Below the pieces are notes generated by a model, which made no database searches, had not been told where the DNA came from, and saw only the letters and a program-made list of their open reading frames with translations. The position numbers and the translations under genes were made by a program. Below, in pieces: positions 1-8,323 of a stretch of DNA of 64,000 nt. This DNA comes from Hyphomonas johnsonii MHS-2 (GTDB taxonomy: Bacteria; Pseudomonadota; Alphaproteobacteria; Caulobacterales; Hyphomonadaceae), in NCBI RefSeq assembly GCF_000685275.1, contig NZ_ARYK01000007.1, positions 62,001 to 126,000 on the forward strand. The letters run 5' to 3'. Each line of letters starts with the position of its first letter. Within the stretch, counting starts at the first letter, position 1.

Positions 1-756
1 CGCAATGGCTGCCTTGTCCGCGTCATCCGGCGCAACATCGCCGGCCACCTGCCGCAGCCTGCTCACCGCGACCGTGCCTGCCACGGCCGCGCTGCAAGGG
101 GTGGAGAAGAACCCGCCATCGGCCTTGGACCAGCGTGTTTCCAGAGCGGGATAGACGACGCGGGGGGCGCCTTTCAAATTCGGATAATTCTGCCGCGTCT
201 TGTCAAACTGGGCGAGGACATCTTCTTCCGAAAATTGCCCGGACAGGCGCGCCGCGGTTCCGGGCGGGTAAGCATCGCGGGACGAGAGGATATTGATCCC
301 GGACTGAATTTCGAACGTCGCCGCACCCTCGTTCTGGCACAGCGACGCGGTTCCCGAGTAAACTCCGGTGAATGTATTCCACGTGACATATGTTGCCGCG
401 TACGTGCCGGGCTCGATTTTCTTGATCAGGAAATTGATCTCGTCATGGAGGACCCAAACGGATGACTTGCCACCCTCCGGGCGCTTCATCTTGTCGCCAA
501 CGCCCCAGGCGGCAAAGCCCAGGATGACCTGGTCGTCATCGAAGCCACCCCTGTCGTCCGTCAGCCGCTGAAACTGGTATCCACCAGCTGTGGCAACCGG
601 ACCGATAGCGAGAATCAGGACCGCCTCATCCGCCGCCGTGCCGTTGATGCCGGGCTGTCCGCCTGCGCTTTCAGCCAGACCAAGGCCGATAGTCGTGTGC
701 GCAGTTGCGCACCCTGCCAGCAAAACCGCCAGCGCGAAAACCTCGATTGTTCTCAT
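1..756 (-). CDS. Putative lipoprotein, 3' end outside the window
   Basis: An open frame runs from an ATG at 756 without a stop to the window edge (252 codons visible). The start has an AGAGGGG ribosome site a few bases upstream. The N-terminus MRTIEVFALAVLLAGC is a lipoprotein signal with lipobox LAGC, so the product should be an envelope lipoprotein. The mature part carries acidic and glycine-rich stretches (for example RLTDDRGGFDDDQVILGF) and no motif I recognise. It sits downstream of dusA on the same strand but 466 bases away, so it is probably transcribed separately. The function is unknown; the frame itself is convincing because it stays open for 756 bases and has a coherent signal peptide. 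Confidence 0.75.
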   Translation of the reverse strand, partial: MRTIEVFALAVLLAGCATAHTTIGLGLAESAGGQPGINGTAADEAVLILAIGPVATAGGYQFQRLTDDRGGFDDDQVILGFAAWGVGDKMKRPEGGKSSVWVLHDEINFLIKKIEPGTYAATYVTWNTFTGVYSGTASLCQNEGAATFEIQSGINILSSRDAYPPGTAARLSGQFSEEDVLAQFDKTRQNYPNLKGAPRVVYPALETRWSKADGGFFSTPCSAAVAGTVAVSRLRQVAGDVAPDDADKAAIA

Positions 757-1222
757 GTTGACCCCTCTTCACTCCTTTCAAGGAAAGCCGGGCACTGATT
801 TCCCCAAATCAAATTGCCGCCCGTTCAGCTAGCGGCCCAGCCGAGACAACACGCAAGCGATATTTTTGCGCCGATCGGCTTTGGCGCGGAGCGTGGAACG
901 GGCCAACAAGACCAGCACCAAATCCCGGACAGGGCGGAGCCCTTCCGGTGGGGTGGTGGAGTCCAGTCCTTGCGGATGGGCGGCGGAGCCGCGAGGCAAG
1001 GCAATGGGTTCAGTACAGTGAATGGTAGAGCGCCCTGCCGTGCACAGCTGGCCGCCGTTCCATCCGCGTGGGGCAGGCAAAGACCCCGGACCGGTCACCG
1101 GTGGGAGCACCGGCGACGGGGGCAGTATAGGACGGCGGGGATCGGGGGCGGAGAGGCGCGGGCGCTTTTGCCGGACCGGCTGCAGGATGCGGCGCGTGCG
1201 GTGTGGGACAGGCCGAGGCCGG
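757..1222. other. 466-bp intergenic region, no gene recognised
   Basis: This stretch lies between the lipoprotein gene and dusA. It contains short GC-rich dyads such as CCGGTCACCGG near 1097 and GCGGC-GGA-GCCGC near 975, but no hairpin followed by a T-run. Open frames here run into dusA antisense or lack a ribosome site. I looked for hallmarks of RNase P RNA, SRP RNA and tmRNA on both strands and found none. Confidence 0.5.
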
Positions 1223-2212
1223 TCAGGCGTCCACGCGATTGTCCGCATGCCCCGTGATCGCCTCGACGGCGGCGTCGAGCACGTCGAGCCCTGCGCCGGG
1301 CCGGGGCGCGCCTTCCGACAGGATGCGGCGCCAGGCGCGGGCGCCGGGCTGGCCGTTGAACAGGCCCAGCATGTGGCGCGTCATGGCGTGCAGGCCGACG
1401 CCTTCGGCGAGCCGCGCGGCCATGTAGGGCCGGTAGGCCATGATCGCGTCATGCGCCGAGACGCGCGGAGCGCCTTCCCCGCCAAAGGCCGCGTCGACCT
1501 CACCCAGCAAGGACGGGTTCTGGTAGGCGGCGCGGCCGAGCATGACGCCGTCAAAGACTTTCAGGTGCTCGCGGCACGCGTCGATCGTGGTGATGCCGCC
1601 ATTCAGGGTGATCGAGAGGCCCGGGCGTTCGGCTTTCAGGTCTGCGACGAGGGCATAGTCGAGCGGCGGCACGTCGCGGTTTTCCTTCGGGCTGAGGCCC
1701 TTCAGCCAGGCCTTGCGGGCGTGGACGGTGAAGCCGGTCACACCGGTTGCCGCGACCGTGTCGATGAAGGTGAACAGGGTTTCGCGGGCCGGCATGTCGT
1801 CAATGGCGATGCGGCACTTGACGGTGATTGGAATGTCGACGGTCTCGCGCATGGCGGCAACGCAGGCAGCGACAAGGTCCGGCTCGGCCATCAGGCAGGC
1901 GCCGAACGCCCCGGACTGGACCCGCGATGACGGGCAGCCGCAATTGAGGTTGATTTCCTGGTAGCCCGAGCTGGCGCCGATCTTCGTGGCCGCAGCGAGC
2001 TTGGCCGGGTCCGACCCGCCGAGCTGCAGGGCAGTCGGGCGATTGGTCGGCGCCTCGCCAAGCAGGCGCTCCTGGTCCCCGTGGATGATGGCGTCGGCGG
2101 TCAGCATCTCCGTATAGAGCAGCGCCGACCGCGTCAGGCAGCGATGGAAGGCGCGGCAATGCGCGTCAGTCCAGTCCATCATCGGCGCGACAGAGAAGCG
2201 GTAGTCGGTCAT
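1223..2212 (-). CDS. dusA: tRNA-dihydrouridine(20/20a) synthase DusA
   Basis: The 329-residue product is a flavoenzyme that reduces uridine to dihydrouridine in the tRNA D-loop. It opens with the Dus N-terminal motif SVAPMMDWTDAHCRAFHR, contains the catalytic-cysteine region NLNCGCPSSRVQSGAFGACLM (about residues 90-110), and has the DusA-type HARKAWLKGLSPKENR segment near 185. FMN phosphate-binding residues follow in LNGGITT and GVMLGRAAY. Length matches DusA. It is divergent from slyX with 96 bases between them. The subfamily call rests on the ARKAWLKGLSPKENR signature, which separates DusA from DusB and DusC. Confidence 0.95.
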   Translation of the reverse strand: MTDYRFSVAPMMDWTDAHCRAFHRCLTRSALLYTEMLTADAIIHGDQERLLGEAPTNRPTALQLGGSDPAKLAAATKIGASSGYQEINLNCGCPSSRVQSGAFGACLMAEPDLVAACVAAMRETVDIPITVKCRIAIDDMPARETLFTFIDTVAATGVTGFTVHARKAWLKGLSPKENRDVPPLDYALVADLKAERPGLSITLNGGITTIDACREHLKVFDGVMLGRAAYQNPSLLGEVDAAFGGEGAPRVSAHDAIMAYRPYMAARLAEGVGLHAMTRHMLGLFNGQPGARAWRRILSEGAPRPGAGLDVLDAAVEAITGHADNRVDA

Positions 2213-2308
2213 GGGGACCGTCTAGAGCCGGTGACGGGCCTGCGTCCAGCGTCTTTGGCCGCATCAATGTGTTTGCCCGCCCGGCCCTCGGCGCGCTAAG
2301 AAGCGGCA

Positions 2309-2518
2309 ATGACCGATACAGACCGCCTCGATACGCTCGAAACCCGCATCGTCCACCAGGACGTCGTGATCGAAGACCTGAACAAGACCGTCATCGCGCA
2401 GTGGAAAGAGATCGACCGGCTGACCCGCCAGGTCGCCCGGCTGACCGAGCAGTATGCGAACGCGGTGCAGGCGATGAGTTCGGAACCGGGCGAGGACACG
2501 CCGCCGCCACACTGGTGA
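2309..2518 (+). CDS. slyX: SlyX family coiled-coil protein
   Basis: This 69-residue protein matches SlyX: an N-terminal heptad-rich helix (residues 5-50, with LETRIVHQDVVIEDLNKTV and regular Leu/Ile/Val spacing) and the characteristic C-terminal PPPHW tail. SlyX proteins are short coiled coils of unknown molecular role. It starts 96 bases from dusA on the opposite strand and ends 10 bases before the VOC gene, so the two are probably co-transcribed. Confidence 0.9.
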   Translation: MTDTDRLDTLETRIVHQDVVIEDLNKTVIAQWKEIDRLTRQVARLTEQYANAVQAMSSEPGEDTPPPHW

Positions 2519-2528
2519 TGAGGAAACC

Positions 2529-3056
2529 ATGAGCCGCATATTCGGGAATGTCTGCCAGAACGGCTATGTCGTGCGCGACATCGAGAGCGCAATGGCGCAC
2601 TGGATCGAGATAATGGGCGTCGGCCCGTGGTTCTATATCGAGGACGTGAAGACCGACTGGTTCACCTATCGCGGTGTCGCCTCCGACGTGAAGATGAGCA
2701 TCGCGCTGGCCAATTCCGGCGACCTGCAGATCGAACTGATCCAGCAGCGCAATGATGCGCCCTCGATGTACAAGGACTTCCTCGACGCCGGGAAGGAAGG
2801 CCTGCAGCACATGTCCTACTGGACGCACGATTACCAGGGCCTCTACGACAAGGCCATCGGCCTTGGCTACACCGTCGGCCACGAGGGCCAGATCGGCGGC
2901 GAGAAGGGCCGGTTCGCCTATTTCGATACCGAGGCGCACCCGGGCACGATTGTCGAGATTTCCGATATCAGCGGCACCAAGGGCAAGACCTTCGCCCATA
3001 TCCGGAAACAGGCCGAAGGCTGGGACGGGACCAACCCGATCCGGACGTTCAGCTGA
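2529..3056 (+). CDS. VOC (glyoxalase/dioxygenase fold) family protein
   Basis: The 175-residue protein starts after a GAGGAAACC ribosome site. It has the vicinal-oxygen-chelate pattern: NGYVVRDIESAMAHWIEIMGVGPWF at the N-terminus, LQIELIQQ mid-protein and a second half with HMSYWTHDY, GRFAYFDTEAHPGTIVEI. H (HMSY), E (EAHPGT region) and E (VEIS) are plausible metal ligands. Family members include methylmalonyl-CoA epimerase-like enzymes and dioxygenases; the substrate here cannot be read from sequence. It follows slyX by 10 bases and its stop overlaps the convergent coaA stop by 8 bases in a TCAGCTGA palindrome. Confidence 0.85.
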   Translation: MSRIFGNVCQNGYVVRDIESAMAHWIEIMGVGPWFYIEDVKTDWFTYRGVASDVKMSIALANSGDLQIELIQQRNDAPSMYKDFLDAGKEGLQHMSYWTHDYQGLYDKAIGLGYTVGHEGQIGGEKGRFAYFDTEAHPGTIVEISDISGTKGKTFAHIRKQAEGWDGTNPIRTFS

Positions 3057-3789
3057 TCCGGTCTTCGGTGACCGCGACCGTGTGGCCGCGGTCCTTGCTG
3101 ACCACGATGTCGGCATGGGCCTTCAGCGGATGGATATGGTCGCGCAGGTTCGGCAGGTTGACGCCGTCCCAGACCGACTTGGCGAATGCCCTGAGTTCCG
3201 GCTCGCTCATGTGCAGCCATTGCGCGTAGAAGGATTTGGGGTCCGTGCGGGCAGCCTCCCAGAACCCGACAAAGCGTTCGACATACCAGTATTCGAGATC
3301 CGCTTCCGACGCGTCGAGATAGATCAGGACGTCGGGATCGCCTGCAGTCCGGTCAGGCCGGGCGGGCGGCTGGAAGCCGAGCCCTTCCAGGATCAGGATG
3401 TCCGGCAGGTGGATGGTGCGCGTCAGGGCCGGGTCGATGTCATAGATGACATGGCTGTGGGCCGGAAAATCCGCCTCGCCCTGGCGCAGGCTGGCCAGCG
3501 CCGCCGTGAAGCCGGCCCGGTCATAGGTTTCTGGAAAGCCCTTGCGCATCAGCAGGCCCTGCGGCTGCAGCACGGCGTTCGGGAACAGGAAGCCGTCGGT
3601 CGATACGCTGTCGACCGTCAGGCCGGGCACCAGCGCCGCCGAAACCTGGCCGGCCAGCGTCGTCTTGCCGGCCGCCACCGAGCCGGTCAGGCCGACGATC
3701 CGGGCATCGCGGTCGCGGCGAAGGCTGGCCAGGCAGGCCGCGAGGGCGGCAACGCCTGCGCTTGCCTCAGCGAGTGGTTCTTCCGCCAT
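3049..3789 (-). CDS. coaA: Type I pantothenate kinase
   Basis: The product (246 residues) would phosphorylate pantothenate in the first step of coenzyme A synthesis. Matches to CoaA are the P-loop GLTGSVAAGKTT, STDGFLFPN, the GLLMRKGFPETYD stretch, HSHVIYDI, PDILILEGLGF, YLDASEADLEYWYVERF and the Trp-rich C-terminus (VWDGVNLPNLRDHI). I chose the ATG at 3789 over the upstream one at 3843 because GGGAGA precedes it and homology begins just after. It is shorter than the Escherichia coli enzyme (316 residues), mainly at the N-terminus. A related uridine-kinase-like role is less likely because of the FPETYD and IYD motifs. Confidence 0.85.
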   Translation of the reverse strand: MAEEPLAEASAGVAALAACLASLRRDRDARIVGLTGSVAAGKTTLAGQVSAALVPGLTVDSVSTDGFLFPNAVLQPQGLLMRKGFPETYDRAGFTAALASLRQGEADFPAHSHVIYDIDPALTRTIHLPDILILEGLGFQPPARPDRTAGDPDVLIYLDASEADLEYWYVERFVGFWEAARTDPKSFYAQWLHMSEPELRAFAKSVWDGVNLPNLRDHIHPLKAHADIVVSKDRGHTVAVTEDRIS

Positions 3790-3945
3790 GTTGAGCCGTC
3801 TCCCGCAATGCTGTGCAAGCCTAGCGGTTCGGCGCGGCAGCACAAACCGGTTTTCGCCCGCCGCGCGTGCGGGCGCGTTCGGCCTTGGTCGCAGCGGACC
3901 GGCCTGTTAGTCTGCAATCGTGCAGGCCCCGGAAAGCCCCGAACC

Positions 3946-4866
3946 ATGCTCGGCATGACATCCTATCTCGGCTGGAAGATCGATTTTCGCCATCCCGACC
4001 GCGAACCCGCTTTCGCGGCGCCGGACTCCGTCTCGTGGCGCGTGTTCAAGAACCCGATCGCGCTCGGCGTTGGCGGCATTGCAGCGGTGCTGCTGGAATT
4101 TGCCGATGCACGCATCCGGTCCGGCGTGTGGGACCATTCAGTCTTCAAGACAGACCCGATCGGCCGGTCACGGCGCACCGGCGTCGCGGCCATGGTCGGG
4201 GTCTATGGCCCGCAATCGGCGGCGCGCCGGGTGATCCAGGGCATCACCAACATGCATGCGCATGTGCAGGGCGTAACGCCGTCGGGCGAACCCTACACGG
4301 CGCTGGACGTCGACCTGCTCGACTGGGTCAGCGCCACGGCCGGGTATGGCTTCCTGACGGCCTATGACCGGTTCGTCAGCCCGGTATCGGACGCCGACAA
4401 GCAGCGCTTCTACCGGGAAGGCGAAGCTGTGGCGCGCCTCTACGGCGTCAAGCATCCGCTGACCTGCGAGGCAGACTTCCATGCCATGCTGGCAACCCTG
4501 CTGCCGCGCTTCGAGCCGCACCCGATCAATACCGAATTCCTCGACATCATGAAGTCCGGGCGGGCCGCGCGCGGCGTGCCGAAAGGCCTGCAGAGCGCTG
4601 TCGTCCATGCGGCGGTGGCGATCCTGCCGCCGGACGTGCGCGCGCGCCTCGAACTCGGCCCGGCCTATGATCTCGGCCCGTGGGGGGAACGCGTGGTGCG
4701 GTTCATGGGCGCTGCGGCCGAGCGAATTCCCGTGCCCAACAGCCCGCCGGCCGATGCCTGCCTGCGGCTCGGCCTGCCCGCAAGCTTCCTCTGGAAGAGC
4801 CCGGACAAGCAGGCGCGCATCCTGCAGGACATGCAGCCTGCCAGCGCCCCATCGCCCGCGACATGA
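3946..4866 (+). CDS. DUF2236 / MpaB-like oxygenase family protein
   Basis: The 306-residue product resembles the DUF2236 family (relatives: fungal MpaB and rubber oxygenase Lcp, which are heme b enzymes). Visible family features are GVYGPQSAARRVIQGITNMHAHVQG, where the HAH histidines could contact heme, LLDWVSATAGYGFLTAYDRFV, and the C-terminal LGPAYDLGPWGERVVRFMGA. GGAAAG lies upstream of the ATG at 3946. A second in-frame ATG at 3955 is possible. It precedes the dienelactone hydrolase gene by 79 bases on the same strand. The substrate is unknown. Confidence 0.8.
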   Translation: MLGMTSYLGWKIDFRHPDREPAFAAPDSVSWRVFKNPIALGVGGIAAVLLEFADARIRSGVWDHSVFKTDPIGRSRRTGVAAMVGVYGPQSAARRVIQGITNMHAHVQGVTPSGEPYTALDVDLLDWVSATAGYGFLTAYDRFVSPVSDADKQRFYREGEAVARLYGVKHPLTCEADFHAMLATLLPRFEPHPINTEFLDIMKSGRAARGVPKGLQSAVVHAAVAILPPDVRARLELGPAYDLGPWGERVVRFMGAAAERIPVPNSPPADACLRLGLPASFLWKSPDKQARILQDMQPASAPSPAT

Positions 4867-4945
4867 CCCGACACCCGGTGCGCGCCTTTCCCCCGGCGCG
4901 AACTGCCCTACCCTTTCCCGCAAACCGGCAAAGAAGGAACACATC

Positions 4946-5836
4946 ATGAGCCACCGCCCCGATTCCCTGCCCGTGCCACAGGGCGCACTCGACCTCTACG
5001 ACGCCTATGCGCATGGCGCGATGTCGCGCCGCGCCTTCTTCGAAGGCCTCGGCAAGTATGCCGTCGGGGGCCTGACGGTGAGCATGCTGGCGGCCTGCAT
5101 GATGCCGGACTATGATTCCAAGCTGCAGACATCGCCTGACGACCCGCGCCTGAAAATCGAGACTTTCGCCTTTGCCTCTCCGACCGGTGCCGGCGACATG
5201 TCAGGCGACCTTGTTCGCCTCAAGGACGGCCCTGCCACGCGGCCGGGCGTGGTGGTCGTGCACGAGAACCGGGGCCTGAACCCGCACATCAAGGATGTTG
5301 CGCGCCGCGCGGCGCTGGCCGGCTATGTCGTGCTGGCACCGGACGCGCTGTTCCCGCTCGGCGGCTATCCTGGCAATGACGATGACGGGCGCGCCCTGCA
5401 ATCGCAGCGCGACAGCGGCGCGATGGTGCAGGATTTCATGGCCGCCGCCGACACGCTGCGCGCCCATCCGGAATGCAATGGCAAGGTGGCCTGTGTCGGT
5501 TTCTGCTTCGGCGGCGCGGTGACCAACCTGATGGCGGTGAACCAGCCCTGGCTGTCGGCAGCCGTGCCTTTCTATGGCGGATGGCCCGACACCAAGGAGG
5601 CGGCGATCGTGAAAGTGCCGCTGATGATCCACCTCGCGGGGCTCGACGAGCGAGTCAATGCCGGATGGCCGCCCTACGAAGCGGCGCTGAAGGCGGCGGG
5701 CGCCGACTACCAGGCCTTCATCTATGAAGGCGTGAACCACGGCTTCAACAATGACACGACCCCGCGCTATGACGCCGACGCGGCCAAGCTCGCCTGGTCG
5801 CGCACGCTGGATTTCTTCAAGGCAAAGTTCGCCTAG
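4946..5836 (+). CDS. Dienelactone hydrolase family protein, Tat-type lipoprotein
   Basis: The 296-residue alpha/beta hydrolase has the dienelactone-hydrolase triad Cys187 (GFCFGG), Asp234 (AGLDERVN) and His265 (GVNHGFNN), plus the family Glu in HENRG (residue 107). The N-terminus is exported: SRRAFFEGL at 27-35 looks like a twin-arginine motif, followed by a hydrophobic stretch and the lipobox MLAAC ending at Cys51. A lipidated, folded enzyme in the envelope is therefore predicted. AAGAAGGA precedes the ATG. Classic members hydrolyse dienelactones in chlorocatechol degradation, but no aromatic-ring genes adjoin, so the substrate is open. Confidence 0.88.
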   Translation: MSHRPDSLPVPQGALDLYDAYAHGAMSRRAFFEGLGKYAVGGLTVSMLAACMMPDYDSKLQTSPDDPRLKIETFAFASPTGAGDMSGDLVRLKDGPATRPGVVVVHENRGLNPHIKDVARRAALAGYVVLAPDALFPLGGYPGNDDDGRALQSQRDSGAMVQDFMAAADTLRAHPECNGKVACVGFCFGGAVTNLMAVNQPWLSAAVPFYGGWPDTKEAAIVKVPLMIHLAGLDERVNAGWPPYEAALKAAGADYQAFIYEGVNHGFNNDTTPRYDADAAKLAWSRTLDFFKAKFA

Positions 5837-5843
5837 GGCGCGT

Positions 5844-6494
5844 TCAGTCGCGGTTCTCGGGGATATTCATCGGGACACCGGCGCGATAGGGGCGCGCCTC
5901 ATCAAGCGCGCGGGCATAGCTTGGCCGGGCGAGCAGCCGGTCGCGATAGGCCCAGACATTCCGGAAATGATCCGGAATTCCGTAGGTCCAGTCGATATAG
6001 AGCAGGTGCGGTGCGGCGGCGCAGTCGGCAAGGCTGAAAGCGTCACCGGCCGCCCACTCCCGGCCATCCATGTGCGCGTCCAGCACGGCGAGGGCCGTGT
6101 CGGCCTTGGCCCGCCACTTTTCACCGCCATCGTCGACCTCCTGACCAATACGCGGGGCCAGCAGGCGAAATTGCGGGTAGGCGATGTAATTGTCGAAAAA
6201 CCGCTCCCACATCCGCACGTCGACCGCCACGAGCGGGTCCGCCGGGATCATCCGCGCCGTCTCCGGGAAGCGGGCGTCGAGGTATTCGACAATCGCCGTC
6301 GCCTCGAACACGGTCCGGCCGTCATCCACCAGGAGCGGCATCTTGCCGACCGGCCACAGCGCCTTGAATTCGCTCATCACCGGCTCGCTGCCGTCGATCA
6401 GCTTGCCTTCGAAGGCGAGGCCCTTCTCGTAAAGCGCCGTCACGGCCTTCTGGCAGTAGGAGGAGAAGGGATGGTAATAGAGGGTGAGGGTCAT
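5844..6494 (-). CDS. Glutathione S-transferase family protein
   Basis: The 216-residue protein has a thioredoxin-fold N-domain, LTLYYHPFSSYCQKAVTALYEKGL, with the SSYC segment at the catalytic position, the cis-proline loop GKMPLLVDDG, and EATAIVEYLDARFP for gamma-glutamyl binding. The helical C-domain (about 90-210) holds the FSLADCAAAPHLLYIDW N-capping segment. I started at 6494, where the domain begins; the longer frame to 6674 runs through the region next to tRNA-Val and lacks homology. It is convergent with the dienelactone hydrolase gene, 7 bases apart. Confidence 0.9.
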   Translation of the reverse strand: MTLTLYYHPFSSYCQKAVTALYEKGLAFEGKLIDGSEPVMSEFKALWPVGKMPLLVDDGRTVFEATAIVEYLDARFPETARMIPADPLVAVDVRMWERFFDNYIAYPQFRLLAPRIGQEVDDGGEKWRAKADTALAVLDAHMDGREWAAGDAFSLADCAAAPHLLYIDWTYGIPDHFRNVWAYRDRLLARPSYARALDEARPYRAGVPMNIPENRD

Positions 6495-6659
6495 GGGGGG
6501 GCGTTCCTGATGCTGGACAGGACATGATTTAGCATCGGGATGCGATCGCGTCGCGGGGGCAGTTGGCGATTTTGGGAAGCCCTTGCTGACGCTGCGGGCA
6601 TCCATGTCCTGAAACCGGTCCTCGACCGATTTCTGGCGCTTTGCGCCATCGGTCATGGA

Positions 6660-6734
<75 letters not shown>

Positions 6735-6788
6735 GATCCATCGGGAAGCGGCGGTAATGGCCAATCCGGCCCGCCGCGTCAAGATGGT

Positions 6789-7148
6789 TTAGGCGGCCAT
6801 CACCTTGTCGACCTCGTCGACGATCTCGCGCAGGTGGAAGGGCTTGGACAGAACCTTGGCCCCGGCCGGCGTCGGCGCGCCGGATGACAGGGCAACGGCG
6901 GCAAAACCCGTGATGAAAACGATCTTCATGGCCGGGTCGAGTTCGGCGCCCCGGCGGGCCAGTTCGATACCGTCGAGCCCCGGCATGACAATATCGGTCA
7001 GCAACAGGTCGAATACTTCACGTTCCAGGGCGTGCAGGGCAGTCTCGCCGTCTGCATAGTCCTGGATCTCGTGGCCTGCGCGACGCAACGCGGCCGCCAG
7101 GAACGTGCGCATCGAATCATCGTCTTCTGCCAGCAGGATCTTGGTCAC
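6789..7148 (-). CDS. cpdR: Single-domain response regulator CpdR
   Basis: This 119-residue receiver closely matches CpdR. It shows the acidic pocket AEDDD (8-12), phospho-acceptor Asp52 in LLLTDIVMPGLDGIELARR, and Lys102 in VLSKPFHLREIV, with the CpdR-typical KIVFITGFAAVAL. In Caulobacter unphosphorylated CpdR is a ClpXP adaptor that promotes timed degradation of substrates such as CtrA-pathway proteins; that role is inferred from the family. There is no output domain, consistent with an adaptor. The C-terminal Ala-Ala is also typical. It is divergent from the N-formylglutamate amidohydrolase gene, with 151 bases between. Confidence 0.93.
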   Translation of the reverse strand: MTKILLAEDDDSMRTFLAAALRRAGHEIQDYADGETALHALEREVFDLLLTDIVMPGLDGIELARRGAELDPAMKIVFITGFAAVALSSGAPTPAGAKVLSKPFHLREIVDEVDKVMAA

Positions 7149-7299
7149 GCTCGCCCCCTTGTGTGCGATTTAGCGAATATGGCCATAAAGCCCCCATCGG
7201 GTAAATCAGCGGTGAATAGATGCGAGAAAGGGCATGTCTTTTTTTGCCCGGTACGGGAAAAGGCTTGACCTTCCGGCGAACTGACAAACCATTGGCGCA

Positions 7300-8202
7300 A
7301 TGACCGGTGCCACTCCAATCACTCAGCGCGACCGCCCCGAACCTGTCGGCGCAACGGTATTTGACGTGCCCTACACGCTGGTTCGGCCAGCCAAGGCGGC
7401 TGCGCCCGTGCTGTTTGCCTCGCCCCATTCGGGAAATGTCTACCCGGACGCGATGAAAGCGGCGCTGTGCGTGCCGCTGATCGATGTGCGGCGCACCGAG
7501 GACGCCTTTGTCGATGAATTGTTCAGCGATGCCCCGCAATTGGGGGCCGTGCTGATGGCGGCCCGCTATGGCCGCTGCGTGGCAGACCTCAACCGCGACC
7601 CGCGGGAACTGGATGCCGGCATGTTCAGCGACGGCGCCCCGCGCCCCTGCGGCCTGCCGACGGCCCGCGTCGATGCCGGGCTCGGCTGCCTGCCCCGTGT
7701 CGCGGCCCGCGGCGAGGCGATCTATGCCCGCCGCCTGACCCGGGCCGAGGGCGAGGCCCGCCTGGCTCGCGTGCATGACGCCTATCATGACCAGCTGGGG
7801 CAGGAACTTGGCGTGATGCGCGACCTGCACCGCCATGCCCTGCTGATCGACTGCCATTCCATGCCCTCGGTCCAGCCGGGACGGCGCCACCTGGCCGATA
7901 TCGTGCTCGGCGACCGCTTCGGGTCGAGCTGCGACCCGCGCCTGACCGGGCGGGTGGAGCGGGCCTTCCGCGCGCAGGGCCTGAGCGTCGCCCGCAATGC
8001 GCCCTATGCCGGCGGTTACACGACCCGGCGCTATGGCCGGCCGAAGCGCGGCGTGCATGCGCTGCAGATCGAGATCAATCGCGGTCTCTACATGGATGAG
8101 CACGCCATTGCGCCATCCGACCGGTTCGACTCCATCCGCGCCATCGTGGCCGATGTGACGGCCGAAATCCTCGCCGTGGCCCGGCTTCTCTCCCCCGCCT
8201 GA
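7300..8202 (+). CDS. N-formylglutamate amidohydrolase family protein
   Basis: The 300-residue protein has the family pattern: FASPHSGNVYP near residue 45 (metal-binding SPHSG), RRTEDAFVDELF, ARYGRCVADLNRDPRELD, LLIDCHSMPS (Cys-His motif) and YAGGYTTRRYG. These enzymes remove formyl groups from N-formyl-L-glutamate in histidine degradation. No hut genes are nearby, so a purely catabolic hut role is not supported by context; the neighbouring cpdR suggests a lineage-conserved location instead. Confidence 0.9.
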   Translation: MTGATPITQRDRPEPVGATVFDVPYTLVRPAKAAAPVLFASPHSGNVYPDAMKAALCVPLIDVRRTEDAFVDELFSDAPQLGAVLMAARYGRCVADLNRDPRELDAGMFSDGAPRPCGLPTARVDAGLGCLPRVAARGEAIYARRLTRAEGEARLARVHDAYHDQLGQELGVMRDLHRHALLIDCHSMPSVQPGRRHLADIVLGDRFGSSCDPRLTGRVERAFRAQGLSVARNAPYAGGYTTRRYGRPKRGVHALQIEINRGLYMDEHAIAPSDRFDSIRAIVADVTAEILAVARLLSPA

Positions 8203-8212
8203 CCCTTCGGGC

Positions 8213-8243
8213 AAAAAAAAGGGCCGCACCCGGAGGTGCGGCC
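8213..8243 (-). terminator. Rho-independent terminator
   Basis: A perfect 9-bp stem (8222-8230 with 8235-8243) with a four-base loop is followed, on the minus strand, by eight consecutive T. The T-run lies only on the minus-strand side, so it ends a transcript coming from the right, not the amidohydrolase gene on the plus strand. Confidence 0.85.
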
Positions 8244-8289
8244 AAAGTCAAAGGGAGGAAACGCCAAAGGCGTCTGCACCGAAGTGCAA
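8213..8289 (-). ncRNA. Candidate small RNA with anti-Shine-Dalgarno loop and intrinsic terminator
   Basis: Reading the minus strand from about 8289, the RNA would fold as hairpin TGCAC-TTCG-GTGCA, hairpin ACGCC-TTT-GGCGT, a single-stranded stretch TTCCTCCCTTTGACTTT, then a perfect 9-bp terminator stem GGCCGCACC/GGTGCGGCC (8222-8243) followed by eight T (8213-8220). A promoter-like TTGCCA (8318-8323) and TATTCC (8295-8300) are spaced 17 bases and point at this start. The CCTCCC segment could pair with ribosome-binding sites, as in other alphaproteobacterial CCUCC-loop sRNAs. No reading frame explains the terminator direction. Length about 77 nt. This is inferred, not a recognised family. Confidence 0.55.
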
Positions 8290-8294
8290 GGACA

Positions 8295-8323
8295 GGAATA
8301 TGTTGCGGTGCACAATTTGGCAA
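8295..8323 (-). promoter_or_regulatory. Possible sigma-70-type promoter for the candidate small RNA
   Basis: On the minus strand TTGCCA (8318-8323) is followed after 17 bases by TATTCC (8295-8300). The -35 is good and the -10 is weak. The predicted start near 8288 falls at the foot of the first hairpin of the RNA. Confidence 0.4.

Noticed and set aside
757-1222. Possible structured RNA between lipoprotein gene and dusA
   Set aside because: No RNase P, SRP or tmRNA signatures were found on either strand, and hairpins lack T-runs.
829-1248. A 139-codon minus-strand frame overlapping the dusA end
   Set aside because: It is Arg/Pro-rich, has no ribosome site and begins inside dusA.
2752-3945. 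N-terminal extension of the DUF2236 frame
   Set aside because: This upstream part overlaps the VOC gene and coaA antisense; a ribosome site and homology place the start at 3946.
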